The position numbers and the translations under genes were made by a program. Below are positions 1 to 6,959 of a DNA stretch of 9,711 nucleotides, one piece after another (within the stretch, counting starts at the first letter, position 1; each line of letters begins with the position of its first letter). The stretch is from Gammaproteobacteria bacterium (lineage in GTDB: Bacteria > Gemmatimonadota > Gemmatimonadetes > Longimicrobiales > Gaopeijiaceae), in assembly GCA_024638345.1 (NCBI GenBank), contig JAHEKL010000090.1, positions 1-9,711 of the forward strand, given 5' to 3'. The notes under the pieces were generated by a model that worked only from the letters and a program-made list of their open reading frames with translations, ran no database searches and was not told the origin of the DNA.

Positions 1-559
1 CACCGAGCGCGTATCCGCGATAGGCCGCTTCCTCCCCCAGACCCGCAACCAACGAGAGTCCGGCGAAGACCCGTCTCTCCCTCGGGGTTCTGGGAATGAG
101 CTGCATCACCAGATCGAACCCGCCTGCGGATGCCGCTCGACCCGCGGGCTGGAACGCTCCGATGATCGCGAGGCCCGCCACGGTGGTGCCAACCACCCAT
201 ACCGCCATCTCGCCTCTCGGGAGCCACAGCAGGCCGAACCCGGAAAGATCGGTCGCCCGCAGGCTCAGTCCGACCGCAATGACCGCGATGGCGGCGATCG
301 TCACAGCCGACCCCACGTATACCGGAATCCGGTCGATATGTGTGGTCCTCAGTAGTGGCAGCTGCGCCACGGCGAGCGACGGAAGCAGGACATAGTAGAG
401 TCCGAGACCGAGACCGTCCCAAAGGGCGATCGAGGTTCCCAGAAAGAGAGCGGCGACGCAGGCCACCGTGAGCGCGACTCCAGCCTTCAGTCGGCGATCC
501 ACGGCGGACCTCTGCTCTTCACCGAGTGGAGCCTCCCCTCGCTCGGCCTCCTCGATCAT
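1..559 (-). CDS. CPBP family intramembrane glutamic endopeptidase (partial, C-terminus beyond left edge)
   Basis: Reading the complement from ATG at 559 gives an open frame to the window edge: 186 residues, no stop. Hydrophobic segments lie at about residues 27-47, 50-70, 82-100 and 118-136. They are followed by an EExxxR motif (E176, E177, R181, inside GEEAAYRGYALG), the first catalytic motif of CPBP/Abi (CAAX-type, Rce1-like) membrane proteases. The later FxxxH and HxxxN/B motifs must lie past position 1 and cannot be checked. The family cleaves substrates inside the membrane; bacterial members are mostly uncharacterised, and some give bacteriocin self-immunity or act in maturation. The start is chosen for a weak purine-rich stretch (GAGAGAAG) just upstream and an acidic soluble N-terminus before the first TM. 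It is transcribed divergently from the small gene at 643. The substrate cannot be inferred. Confidence 0.85.
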   Translation of the reverse strand, partial: MIEEAERGEAPLGEEQRSAVDRRLKAGVALTVACVAALFLGTSIALWDGLGLGLYYVLLPSLAVAQLPLLRTTHIDRIPVYVGSAVTIAAIAVIAVGLSLRATDLSGFGLLWLPRGEMAVWVVGTTVAGLAIIGAFQPAGRAASAGGFDLVMQLIPRTPRERRVFAGLSLVAGLGEEAAYRGYALG

Positions 560-642
560 GCGATCTTCTCTCGAATTCGTCGTGAAGGTTCGGTCATTCA
601 GCCCCGTTAGATGCGAGCCCGGCTTCGCGGCCGAGGACCGGA

Positions 643-963
643 ATGGATCCAAGCGAAAGCGTGATGCCCCCGGTGATGAAGGTGATCGACGCGCTCGATC
701 ACCCACACGGCAATCGGATTCTGCGGACTCGCATGCTCCAAGGGAACCCACCGCCCGTTTCGGAGCTCAGGAATGCCCGGCTCGTTGCGGAAGGGCCGGA
801 TGGAGCCGAGGTCGAGCTACGAGTCCTGGGTTTTCCGCTGTTCGGGGGAGAGCCGTCGGATGCGCGGGCGCGCGCGACGGGGCGGGTCGATCTCGTCGTG
901 GAGGGAGGAGCCGCCGCGCAGTCCATAGACAACACCTGGAAGATCCGGCCGAGCCGCTCTTAG
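643..963 (+). CDS. Hypothetical protein, 106 aa
   Basis: The frame shows strong third-position G/C bias and ordinary soluble-protein composition, so it looks truly coding, while the opposite-strand frames are low-complexity Arg/Ser/Pro shadows. There is no signal peptide or TM segment. The middle part (about residues 40-95: ARLVAEGPDGAEVELRVLGF and onward) alternates hydrophobic and charged residues as expected of a beta-rich fold, and the tail is basic. I recognise no family. The start is uncertain: ATG at 643 has GAGG 6 bases upstream, but ATG codons at 664 and 676 are in frame, and the latter gives a natural-looking MKVIDALDHPHGN start. The gene is divergent from the CPBP protease and converges on the lipoprotein gene with a 29-base gap that has no terminator hairpin. 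Confidence 0.6.
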   Translation: MDPSESVMPPVMKVIDALDHPHGNRILRTRMLQGNPPPVSELRNARLVAEGPDGAEVELRVLGFPLFGGEPSDARARATGRVDLVVEGGAAAQSIDNTWKIRPSRS

Positions 964-992
964 CTCTCGGCGCCGATCACCCCCAACCTCGG

Positions 993-1715
993 TCAGCGCG
1001 CCGAATCCTGGGCGCCCGTGCTGTCGGGATCTTCCTCTTCGGGTGGCCGAATGAACTGGGGCCCCTCGGCGTCGAAGATCCGTATGAACCACTCCCGAAA
1101 CTCGTCTTGCCGATCCGGGTTGGTCGCCCGGTAGCTCTCCGCCTCGTCCACGAAGCGCTCGCCCTGCGTGGCGAAAATGAAGTCTTCCAGAAAGCCCGCC
1201 TCGTTCGCGTACACCAGTTCGTCCAGCGGCGCATAGGGCTGGGTATCGAACACCGAACGACCTAACAGCCACACGTTGGCCACCCGCTCGACGATGGCTC
1301 GCTCCACTCCGTACGCCGACTGGGCTTCGGCTTCGGGAAAGACCTCCGTCAGAGTTCCCCATTCTTGCATGAGCCTGAGGTATCCGTAGACGAGGAAGGG
1401 CGTCTCTGCGTCCGGAGCGGCCGCGGCGAGGGTCAAGCTCGCGGTATCCGCCGTGATTTCGAGCGTGTCCCAGGGATAGGTTTGCTCCACTACCGGGGTC
1501 AACCGGATCAGGAAAGCCGGATCCAGATTGATCCTCTCCAGCTCGGGGGTGAGCCAGAGCTCGACTTGGGCCATCCGCTCCCGATCCGGTTGAATCCTCT
1601 CGCCGGAGTAGACGATGATGGACCTTGGCTCGGGCATCGGCAGCTGCCCTGAGCAAGCCGCCATCGCGACGATGAGTGGCACGTATAGGAGCTTGACCCG
1701 ACCCGGATGCTTCAT
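993..1715 (-). CDS. Hypothetical lipoprotein, 240 aa
   Basis: The N-terminus (MKHPGRVKLLYVPLIVAMAACSG) is a lipoprotein signal peptide: a basic n-region, a hydrophobic core, and a lipobox-like MAAC with Cys21 as the probable lipidated residue. Met at -3 is a tolerated variant of the usual Leu. The mature part has no TM segment. It is rich in acidic and aromatic residues (for example VYGYLRLMQEWG near residue 112) and ends in an acidic tail (PPEEEDPDS). It should sit as a lipid-anchored periplasmic or outer-membrane-facing protein. I recognise no domain. AGGA lies 7 bases upstream of the ATG and supports this start. It is divergent from the helical hypothetical protein gene and convergent with the 106-aa gene. 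Function unknown. Confidence 0.8.
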   Translation of the reverse strand: MKHPGRVKLLYVPLIVAMAACSGQLPMPEPRSIIVYSGERIQPDRERMAQVELWLTPELERINLDPAFLIRLTPVVEQTYPWDTLEITADTASLTLAAAAPDAETPFLVYGYLRLMQEWGTLTEVFPEAEAQSAYGVERAIVERVANVWLLGRSVFDTQPYAPLDELVYANEAGFLEDFIFATQGERFVDEAESYRATNPDRQDEFREWFIRIFDAEGPQFIRPPEEEDPDSTGAQDSAR

Positions 1716-1800
1716 GCGCTCGTCCTGTTCCGACTCGGTCTCGGGGGTGGTGTGTCGGCGTGGCAGACCATGGTGCGAGTCCGACGGCGGACCTTGCTCG

Positions 1801-1862
1801 ACCGAGCGTTCAGTACAGTATTAATGGTTCGGCCTTCTGCAAAGACCACTCGGGCGCTCTCG
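1801..1862. promoter_or_regulatory. Possible divergent promoter region between lipoprotein and helical-protein genes
   Basis: An AT-rich island around 1811-1826 (CAGTACAGTATTAATGG) stands out in GC-rich surroundings, between the divergent genes starting at 1715 (minus) and about 1863 (plus). On the minus strand TTTGCA is followed after 17 bases by TACTGT, a fair -35/-10 pair for the lipoprotein gene. On the plus strand TTGCTC (1795-1800) precedes CAGTAT by 16 bases, a weaker match. These are consensus matches by eye only. Confidence 0.3.
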
Positions 1863-2447
1863 ATGGACGGATTCTTGGACCTGGACCTGGTGCGAAAGGA
1901 AATGGAGAACCCTCACCCCTCGGGCAGGATGTCCGTCCCCGAGTTGGGTGACACCCTCGCACAACTCGTGTGGGAGAGCTTCTCGGATTTCATCGCCGAT
2001 CCTCGCTATCGAGCCCTGCTCGCCACGATCGGGATCACCCCGGAAGAGGGATTCTCGGAGGAGAGGGTGGTCGAGGAACTCCTCATCCTGCACCTCTGGG
2101 CTCACTCCCGCTCGGTCGAGCTGTCGTTTCATCGTCGGATCTCCAGGGACCGGATCAAGGAAGTGCTGGATCATCTTCATCGGGCGGTCTTCGAAGACAT
2201 GGTGGAGAACGGGACTCCGAAAGCCCAGATTCCGGTCTTCGAGCAGCGCGTGAGCGCGCGATATGCGGAGTATTATTCGGCAGCGCGACGCTCCGACCGA
2301 GCGGTCGGGAGAGTGGCTCTGGCGCTCGTGGTCGAGGCAGGCGCCACAGAATCCTCGGGCGCCGCGGAAGTGCTCACGGAGCGGGCCCTAGAGGTCGCGC
2401 ATCCCCTGCGGGACTTCCTGGAGGGAGTCGAGCTGGAAGAGGACTGA
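1863..2447 (+). CDS. Hypothetical helical protein, 194 aa
   Basis: The frame has strong coding character from about 1863 to the TGA at 2447. The protein looks soluble and almost entirely alpha-helical, with charged amphipathic stretches (for example ERVVEELLILHLWAHSRSVE near residue 66, and DRIKEVLDHLHRAVFEDMVE near residue 97). It has no signal peptide, TM segment, Cys cluster or recognisable catalytic motif. I recognise no family. The start is uncertain: in-frame ATGs at 1824, 1863, 1902 and 1929 all lack a good ribosome-binding site, and the frame stays open upstream to 1707. I chose 1863 because residues before it look less protein-like. The 46-base gap to the convergent DUF59 gene contains no terminator. 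Confidence 0.65.
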   Translation: MDGFLDLDLVRKEMENPHPSGRMSVPELGDTLAQLVWESFSDFIADPRYRALLATIGITPEEGFSEERVVEELLILHLWAHSRSVELSFHRRISRDRIKEVLDHLHRAVFEDMVENGTPKAQIPVFEQRVSARYAEYYSAARRSDRAVGRVALALVVEAGATESSGAAEVLTERALEVAHPLRDFLEGVELEED

Positions 2448-2493
2448 CACCGGAAGCGACCGGCCGAGACCCTCACCACCTCCCCGATCCCGT

Positions 2494-2793
2494 TCACAGA
2501 CCGAGAGAAGAACGAATCAAGGGGCTGATGCGCTCGGGCGTCCAGGGCGGATCGAAGGTCAATTGCACCTTCGCCGTGTCCACTCCTTCCACTCCGAGGA
2601 TCGCTTCCTCGGCCATGTGGACGATCTCCTCCGCGACAGGGCACATCGGGCTCGTGAGCGAGATCCTCGCATCTACGTGCGCCCCCTCGACATCGACATC
2701 GTACACGAGTCCGAGGACCACGAGATTGAGGTTCAGCTCTGGATCCTTCACCGTCTTCAGTGCGTCGAGGACTTCTTTCTCGGTCGCCGCCAT
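2494..2793 (-). CDS. MIP18/DUF59 family metal-sulfur cluster assembly factor (SufT/PaaD-like)
   Basis: This 99-residue protein is a complete single-domain member of the DUF59 (MIP18) family. The hallmark KDPELNLNLVVLGLVYDV (residues 16-33) matches the family's DPE..I..LG.V... start. TSPMCP (47-52) holds the conserved Cys51, which is thought to act in Fe-S transfer. The C-terminal FDPPWTPERIS is also typical. Family members (SufT, the PaaD/MIP18 domain, CIA2) help mature Fe-S proteins in the cytosol. ATG at 2793 is supported by GGGAG 8 bases upstream. An open frame continues upstream to 3213 but is antisense to the phosphofructokinase gene and is not coding. It stands alone, divergent from the kinase gene rather than in a suf operon. 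The family call is firm; the exact client is unknown. Confidence 0.9.
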   Translation of the reverse strand: MAATEKEVLDALKTVKDPELNLNLVVLGLVYDVDVEGAHVDARISLTSPMCPVAEEIVHMAEEAILGVEGVDTAKVQLTFDPPWTPERISPLIRSSLGL

Positions 2794-2837
2794 GACTGCA
2801 TCTCCCAGTGCCTTTCTGTGATCGATCCACTTCCGGC

Positions 2838-2852
2838 CAGACGTACAGTCTG
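2838..2852. repeat. Short inverted repeat CAGAC-N5-GTCTG
   Basis: A perfect 5-bp inverted repeat with a 5-base centre lies in the 112-base divergent region between the DUF59 and phosphofructokinase genes. It could be an operator for one or both, but repeats this short arise often by chance, and I see no convincing promoter elements to anchor it. Confidence 0.25.
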
Positions 2853-2905
2853 AGTACTCTTCGCGGGTCGCCCAGATCCACAATCGCCAGAGAGCACCGA
2901 GCCCC

Positions 2906-4030
2906 ATGTCCTCATCCGAAGCGAGAACCCGCCCATTCCGACTGGCTGTCAACACGGGCGGCGGGGATGCGCCCGGTCTGAACGCCGTCATTCGGGCCGT
3001 CGTCCTCGCCGGAATCAAGAACGGCTGGGAGGTCTTTGGAATCGAGCGTGGGTACCAGGGTCTGTGGGAAGAAGATGGAGTGGTGCCACTGACTGCGAAG
3101 TCGGTCGAGGGGCTTACGAACGTAGGCGGCACGATTCTGGGCACCACGAACAGAGGAGACCCGTTCGCCTGGCGTAGAACTCGATCCGACGGCTCGGTCG
3201 AAACGATCGACAAATCGAACGAGCTCCTGGAGTCCTTTCATCGGCATCGATTCGATGCCCTGATCGCGATCGGGGGCGACGGTTCGCTGAGGATCGCGGC
3301 GGAGTTGTCGGAGCTTGGGATTCCAATCGTCGGAGTGCCCAAGACCATCGACAACGACCTCGCTTCGACCCAGGTGACGTTCGGCTTCCGCACCGCGGTC
3401 CAGACCGCGACCGATGCGATCGACAAGCTCCACTCCACCGCACGCTCCCACGAGCGCATCATGGTCGTCGAGTTGATGGGGAGACACACCGGATGGATCG
3501 CCCTGTTCGCCGGCTTATCGGGTTCGGCCGACGCAATCCTCATCCCCGAGATCCCTTTCCGCACCGAGGCGGTCGCTCGCTCGATTCGCGCGAAGTACGC
3601 GAGGGAGCCGCGTTACGCGATCGTCGTCGTCGCGGAGGGGGCACGGCCCCTTGGAGGTGATCCCGCCCTGGTGGGATCAGGGAACGAGGGGGACAGCCTC
3701 AGATACGGGGGGATGGGTGAGCGGATCGCGCAGCATCTGTCGATCCTGACGAGCTTCGAGACACGATCTCTCGTTCTGGGTCATCTCCAACGGGGCGGAG
3801 TCCCGAACGCCTACGACCGGCTCCTGGCTCTCCGTTTTGGGGCGGCGGCCGTCGATCTGGTCGCCCAGGGGGATTTCGGGTGCATGGTCTCGCTGGATCC
3901 CCCCGAGGTGCTCGCGGTCCCTCTACTGGAGGCGGTCGAACACACCAAGACGGTACCCACCGAAGGCGACGTCGTACGCACCGCGCGGAAGCTGGGCGTA
4001 TCGTTCGGTGACGAGGACGAGCCCGGCTAG
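2906..4030 (+). CDS. pfkA: 6-phosphofructokinase, probably ATP-dependent
   Basis: This 374-aa cytosolic enzyme phosphorylates fructose 6-phosphate to fructose 1,6-bisphosphate, the committed step of glycolysis. Family motifs in order are GGGDAPGLNAVIRAVV (18-33), the phosphate-donor loop GGDGS (123-127), PKTIDND (145-151) with the catalytic Asp149, MGRHTGW (191-197), and LGHLQRGG (291-298), which helps bind the substrate. Gly126 (E. coli position 104) is the residue of ATP-using enzymes; pyrophosphate users have Asp. Lys146 (E. coli 124) is the residue of pyrophosphate-type and group III enzymes. The pair G/K is known from ATP-dependent actinobacterial-type enzymes, so ATP is the likelier donor. 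The length fits the long bacterial group. The ATG at 2906 has no strong ribosome-binding site. The stop shares the CTAG at 4027-4030 with the opposite-strand gene. Confidence 0.93.
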   Translation: MSSSEARTRPFRLAVNTGGGDAPGLNAVIRAVVLAGIKNGWEVFGIERGYQGLWEEDGVVPLTAKSVEGLTNVGGTILGTTNRGDPFAWRRTRSDGSVETIDKSNELLESFHRHRFDALIAIGGDGSLRIAAELSELGIPIVGVPKTIDNDLASTQVTFGFRTAVQTATDAIDKLHSTARSHERIMVVELMGRHTGWIALFAGLSGSADAILIPEIPFRTEAVARSIRAKYAREPRYAIVVVAEGARPLGGDPALVGSGNEGDSLRYGGMGERIAQHLSILTSFETRSLVLGHLQRGGVPNAYDRLLALRFGAAAVDLVAQGDFGCMVSLDPPEVLAVPLLEAVEHTKTVPTEGDVVRTARKLGVSFGDEDEPG

Positions 4031-4644
4031 AACCAGAAGGCCCTGCGAAGGCGCTCGTTGAAGGTTTCCTCGGCACTCCCCTGGCACCCGGCAGGATCGA
4101 ATCCGGCGTCGAAGCCAGGGGCATCGGAGGAAACAGTCGGAAACCGGTCCCGGACGAGGGCATCGATCTCCTCCTCACCCATCGAGATGAGTAGTCGATC
4201 CCCGGGCTGGATGACCCGGTTGTGGGCCGGAGGGACCGGCAATCCGTTCAGGACGAAGGTGAGACGCACGTTCCCCTCCTCCCGATACAGAGCTCCTTCG
4301 TCCGTGTAGATCCAGTCCGAGCCGATTCCCCACCCGAGGTTCTGCGCCAGGTGCGCCCATGTCGCGCCCGCGTGATGGACGTGGACCACGTCCGGGTTGT
4401 TCTCGTGCATGTGCACACGCTGAGGCGCGGTGATGTTCGAAGCGTCGGCCGAACAGGCGGCTACGTCCTCCATGTACCGGTCTGCGGAGAGGTCGACGCG
4501 CTTCCCGTCGATCCACAGCGCCCAGTTCGCATGGTAGTGGACCGGTTCGAGGGCGGGGAGCATTACCAGTCTCAGGAGCCCCAGCGCAATGGCGCCCACG
4601 ACGACTCCCGTAGCGAGCATCAGGATCGATCGCTGTCCCTGCAT
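4027..4644 (-). CDS. His-rich membrane-anchored hypothetical protein, 205 aa
   Basis: One hydrophobic segment (about residues 7-30) follows a short basic N-terminus, so the protein is likely a signal-anchored protein with the rest outside the cytoplasm. The soluble domain has clustered histidines: HYH (36-38), HMH (78-80), HVHH (88-91), H98 and H141, plus Cys64 and Cys187. The patterns WIDGKRVDLS, RVHMHENNPDVVHVH and LGW resemble a small family I have seen in bacteria and archaea with the same H-x-H spacing but no named function. A metal-binding role (Cu, Zn or Fe) is an inference from the histidines. ATG at 4644 has GGAGG 8 bases upstream and is preferred over the in-frame GTG at 4668, whose AGGGG abuts it. 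Its stop overlaps the phosphofructokinase stop by four bases. It is divergent from the NSS transporter gene. Confidence 0.8.
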   Translation of the reverse strand: MQGQRSILMLATGVVVGAIALGLLRLVMLPALEPVHYHANWALWIDGKRVDLSADRYMEDVAACSADASNITAPQRVHMHENNPDVVHVHHAGATWAHLAQNLGWGIGSDWIYTDEGALYREEGNVRLTFVLNGLPVPPAHNRVIQPGDRLLISMGEEEIDALVRDRFPTVSSDAPGFDAGFDPAGCQGSAEETFNERLRRAFWF

Positions 4645-4793
4645 CCTCTCGCCCTCCGTGATGATCACCCCCTAAAGCCGGCCCGAAGCATCCCCTATCG
4701 AAGAGCTCACGTCCCGTCCGCTACCCGCCTACCCCGATACACACCGAACGGAGCCGGGCCTCGGTACGTCCCACGATCCGCGCAATTTCGTAG

Positions 4794-4823
4794 TTCGCCT
4801 GACCGGATGAGGCGAGGTATTAT
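4794..4823 (+). promoter_or_regulatory. Candidate sigma-70-type promoter for the NSS transporter
   Basis: TTCGCC (4794-4799), an 18-base spacer and TATTAT (4818-4823) form a plausible -35/-10 pair. It lies in the 289-base divergent region between the His-rich gene and the transporter, giving a leader of about 100 bases. The -10 is the only strongly AT-rich hexamer in this region. A small GGGCG-ACAA-CGCCC hairpin (4881-4894) lies in the leader. I see no gene in this gap: the frames open across it are shadows. Confidence 0.45.
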
Positions 4824-4933
4824 GGCCCGCGATCCCCGAAATCGTAGGAGCAAGGTCGTGGTTTCGGTGGTTGCGTTCCAGGGCGACAACGCCCGCCCCC
4901 GAATGGCATTCACACGAACCGGAGCCGGCACGC

Positions 4934-6322
4934 ATGCAAGAGCAACGCGCCCATTGGGGATCGAGTGTCGCCTTCATCCTGGCGGCTACCGGAAGTGCGA
5001 TCGGCCTCGGGAATCTCTGGAAGTTCCCCTTCATCACGTGGGACAACCAAGGCGGTGCGTTCGTTCTCGTCTACCTGGCCTGCATCGCGGGGGTCGGCCT
5101 TCCGATCATGATGGCGGAGATCCTGATCGGGCGTCGGAGTCAACGCAGCGTGGTGGGGGCGCTGAAGGAAGCGGTGGGCCCCGGTTGGGGAATCGTGGGC
5201 GCCTGGGGCGTCCTCTGCGGATTCATCCTACTCAGCTACTACACGGTGATCGCCGGGTGGTCGCTCTTCTATTTCGTACAGACTCTCGGATGGTCCCTTT
5301 CGGCGGTCCCGCCCGGTCTTCAGACGGGAGATCTATTCGGGCAGCAGGTATCGAATGGCCGCCTCCAGCTGGGGCTCTCGCTGGTGTTCAGCGTGGCTAC
5401 GGTCGCCGTCGTGTACCTCGGGATCCACCGGGGAATCGAACGACTCACTCGAACGGTGCTTCCCATCCTCTTCGGCATCCTTTTGCTGCTCCTCTTCAGC
5501 GCACTGCGCATGGAGGGGTCGGCGGAGGCGGTGGCGTTCATCTTCCGGCCCAACTTCGCTGAGCTCGAGCCGGGCGGGCTGCTGGAGGCGCTGGGGCACT
5601 CATTCTTCACGCTGTCTCTCGGCATGGGCGCCATGATCACCTACGGCTCCTACGTGGATCGCAGCCAGTCGATCGTGAAGATGTCTGCGGTGATCGTGCT
5701 CCTCGATACCGTCATCGCCCTGATCGCCACCGTGATCATGTTCTCGGTCATCTTCTCCGTAGCTGGGATGGAGGACCAGGTCGGGGCTTCCACCGTAGGA
5801 ATGCTCTTCATCTCGCTACCCGAGCTCTTCTACTCCGAGGTCCCCTTCGGCAACTGGCTGGGACCACTCTTCTACGTGCTCGTCGCGCTCGCTGCCCTCA
5901 CTTCGACGATCTCGCTCCTCGAGGTCGTCGCCAGCTACCTCATCGATCAACACGGAGTGGCGCGTCACAAGTCCACGTTGATCTGTGGGGCGACCGTCTT
6001 CGTGTTCACCATTCTGGCGGCGCTCTCCTTCGGGGCCGTGCCCAACTTATCCAGCTTCGAGCTCTTCGAGGGTAAGCAGGGTTGGTTCGCGAACGCGGAC
6101 CACTTCGTTTCGAACTGGATGCTTCCGACGGGAGGATTGGCCATCACCATCGGGGCGGGGTGGTTCATGAGCCGAGAGGCGACGAGCTCCGAGCTGCTGG
6201 ACGGAAACGAGCCGGGTTGGTTCCACTACGGAGTTTGGCGATTCTTCATCCGATTCATAGCGCCTGCCGCGGTCGGAGCGGTCATCGTGGCGGTGCTGTT
6301 CTTCGGGGTGGACTTCAGCTGA
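4934..6322 (+). CDS. Sodium-dependent transporter, NSS/SLC6 family (11 TM)
   Basis: The 462-aa protein opens with the NSS signature WGSSVAFILAATGSAIGLGN followed by LWKFPF (residues 8-33), the unwound TM1 region that binds Na+ and substrate. TM6 carries FFTLSLGMGAMITYGSYV (224-241), nearly the LeuT sequence, and TM8 carries ALTSTISLLEV (321-331) with Thr323/Ser324 in the Na2-site position. Hydrophobic segments add up to about 11, the last at 436-458. This fits bacterial members such as TnaT and MhsT rather than 12-TM LeuT. These are Na+-coupled amino-acid importers in the inner membrane; the substrate is not readable here. ATG at 4934 has GGAG 9 bases upstream. The frame extends to a TTG at 4871, but the added residues are Pro/Arg-rich and unlike the family. 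The beta-barrel gene begins 74 bases downstream with no terminator between. Confidence 0.93.
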   Translation: MQEQRAHWGSSVAFILAATGSAIGLGNLWKFPFITWDNQGGAFVLVYLACIAGVGLPIMMAEILIGRRSQRSVVGALKEAVGPGWGIVGAWGVLCGFILLSYYTVIAGWSLFYFVQTLGWSLSAVPPGLQTGDLFGQQVSNGRLQLGLSLVFSVATVAVVYLGIHRGIERLTRTVLPILFGILLLLLFSALRMEGSAEAVAFIFRPNFAELEPGGLLEALGHSFFTLSLGMGAMITYGSYVDRSQSIVKMSAVIVLLDTVIALIATVIMFSVIFSVAGMEDQVGASTVGMLFISLPELFYSEVPFGNWLGPLFYVLVALAALTSTISLLEVVASYLIDQHGVARHKSTLICGATVFVFTILAALSFGAVPNLSSFELFEGKQGWFANADHFVSNWMLPTGGLAITIGAGWFMSREATSSELLDGNEPGWFHYGVWRFFIRFIAPAAVGAVIVAVLFFGVDFS

Positions 6323-6381
6323 GCGGTAGGTTCGCGCAGTCCTGAAGGGTCCGCCCGTACACATTTCGAATCCCTGCGATG

Positions 6382-6389
6382 AAAGGAGG
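6382..6389 (+). promoter_or_regulatory. Strong Shine-Dalgarno AAAGGAGG that decides the beta-barrel start
   Basis: AAAGGAGG is close to a full match to the anti-SD of 16S rRNA. It lies 7 bases before ATG 6397 and 4 before ATG 6394. It is also inside the codons that would follow an upstream in-frame ATG at 6379, so that ATG is unlikely to be the real start. Confidence 0.75.
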
Positions 6390-6396
6390 AGCGATG

Positions 6397-6939
6397 ATGC
6401 GATGGGCCGCGCTGGTGATCACCCTGGGGCTCGGTTTCCTGGTGGTGCCCGCCCAGGCGCAGGTGACTTTCGGGCCCCAGCTGGCCTGGGGAGACGACAC
6501 GGATTTCGGAATCGGAGGACGGATCAACTTCGACCTGGCGGGTCCGCTCGCCATCGATGACGGACTCTTTCAAAACCTCTTCGCCAGCGCGACGGGCAGC
6601 TACTTCTTCGACGACTGCGGCTCCGGTGTCCCGGACGCCGTGGACTGTTCCTTCATCGAGTTCAACGGAAACGCGAACGTCCCCTTCACGATCGAGGACT
6701 CCTCCGTGTCCGGTTATCTGGGGAGCGGGGTCCACCTCGCCCGCTTCTCCGTGGATACGAACAGTGTGAATCAGACCCCGGGCCTCTTTCTCCCGACCAC
6801 GGACACGGAAGTCGGCCTCAACGTGCTCGGTGGCTTCATGTTTCCGGTTTCCGATCTGACCGGCTTCGTCGAGGGAAAGTTCGGTCTGGTCGGTGCGCAG
6901 CAGTTCATCCTCTCGGCGGGGATCCTCTTCGGCGGGTGA
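6397..6939 (+). CDS. Small outer-membrane beta-barrel protein
   Basis: About 180 residues. The N-terminus MRWAALVITLGLGFLVVPAQAQ is a classic Sec signal peptide with an AQA cleavage site before Gln22. The mature protein shows alternating polar and hydrophobic strands rich in Gly and aromatic residues (for example FGIGGRINFDL, SGYLGSGVHLARFSV, EVGLNVLGGFMF, FVEGKFGLVG). It ends in a strand QQFILSAGILFGG, the pattern of an 8-strand OmpA/OmpW/OmpX-size barrel. Two Cys in DCGSGVPDAVDC may form a periplasmic or loop disulfide. The C-terminal residue is Gly rather than the usual Phe, with Phe at -2. Function is unknown; such proteins are structural or small pores. The start follows from the strong Shine-Dalgarno at 6382; ATG 6394 is an alternative. 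It lies downstream of the NSS gene, possibly co-transcribed, and is followed by a terminator. Confidence 0.8.
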   Translation: MRWAALVITLGLGFLVVPAQAQVTFGPQLAWGDDTDFGIGGRINFDLAGPLAIDDGLFQNLFASATGSYFFDDCGSGVPDAVDCSFIEFNGNANVPFTIEDSSVSGYLGSGVHLARFSVDTNSVNQTPGLFLPTTDTEVGLNVLGGFMFPVSDLTGFVEGKFGLVGAQQFILSAGILFGG

Positions 6940-6959
6940 CGCCGCGCTCGTGATGAGCG

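Noticed and set aside
468..1265. Plus-strand frame of 265 aa crossing the left genes
   Set aside because: It overlaps three better-supported genes in other frames and has shadow-like Arg/Ser/Gly composition.
817..1656. Minus-strand frame of 279 aa overlapping the lipoprotein gene
   Set aside because: It is a frame-shifted shadow of the lipoprotein gene, very Arg/Gly-rich with no motif.
1970..2821. Plus-strand frame of 283 aa
   Set aside because: It overlaps the helical-protein gene out of frame and lies antisense to the DUF59 gene, with low-complexity Gly/Arg/Ser content.
2794..3213. N-terminal extension of the DUF59 protein to 239 aa
   Set aside because: The extra residues are antisense to the phosphofructokinase gene, and the family is about 100 aa with a good ribosome-binding site at the shorter start.
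4222..5562. Long open frame of 446 aa on the plus strand
   Set aside because: It is antisense to the His-rich gene and out of frame with the NSS transporter. Its protein is Arg/Pro/Gly-rich low complexity, a GC-rich shadow.
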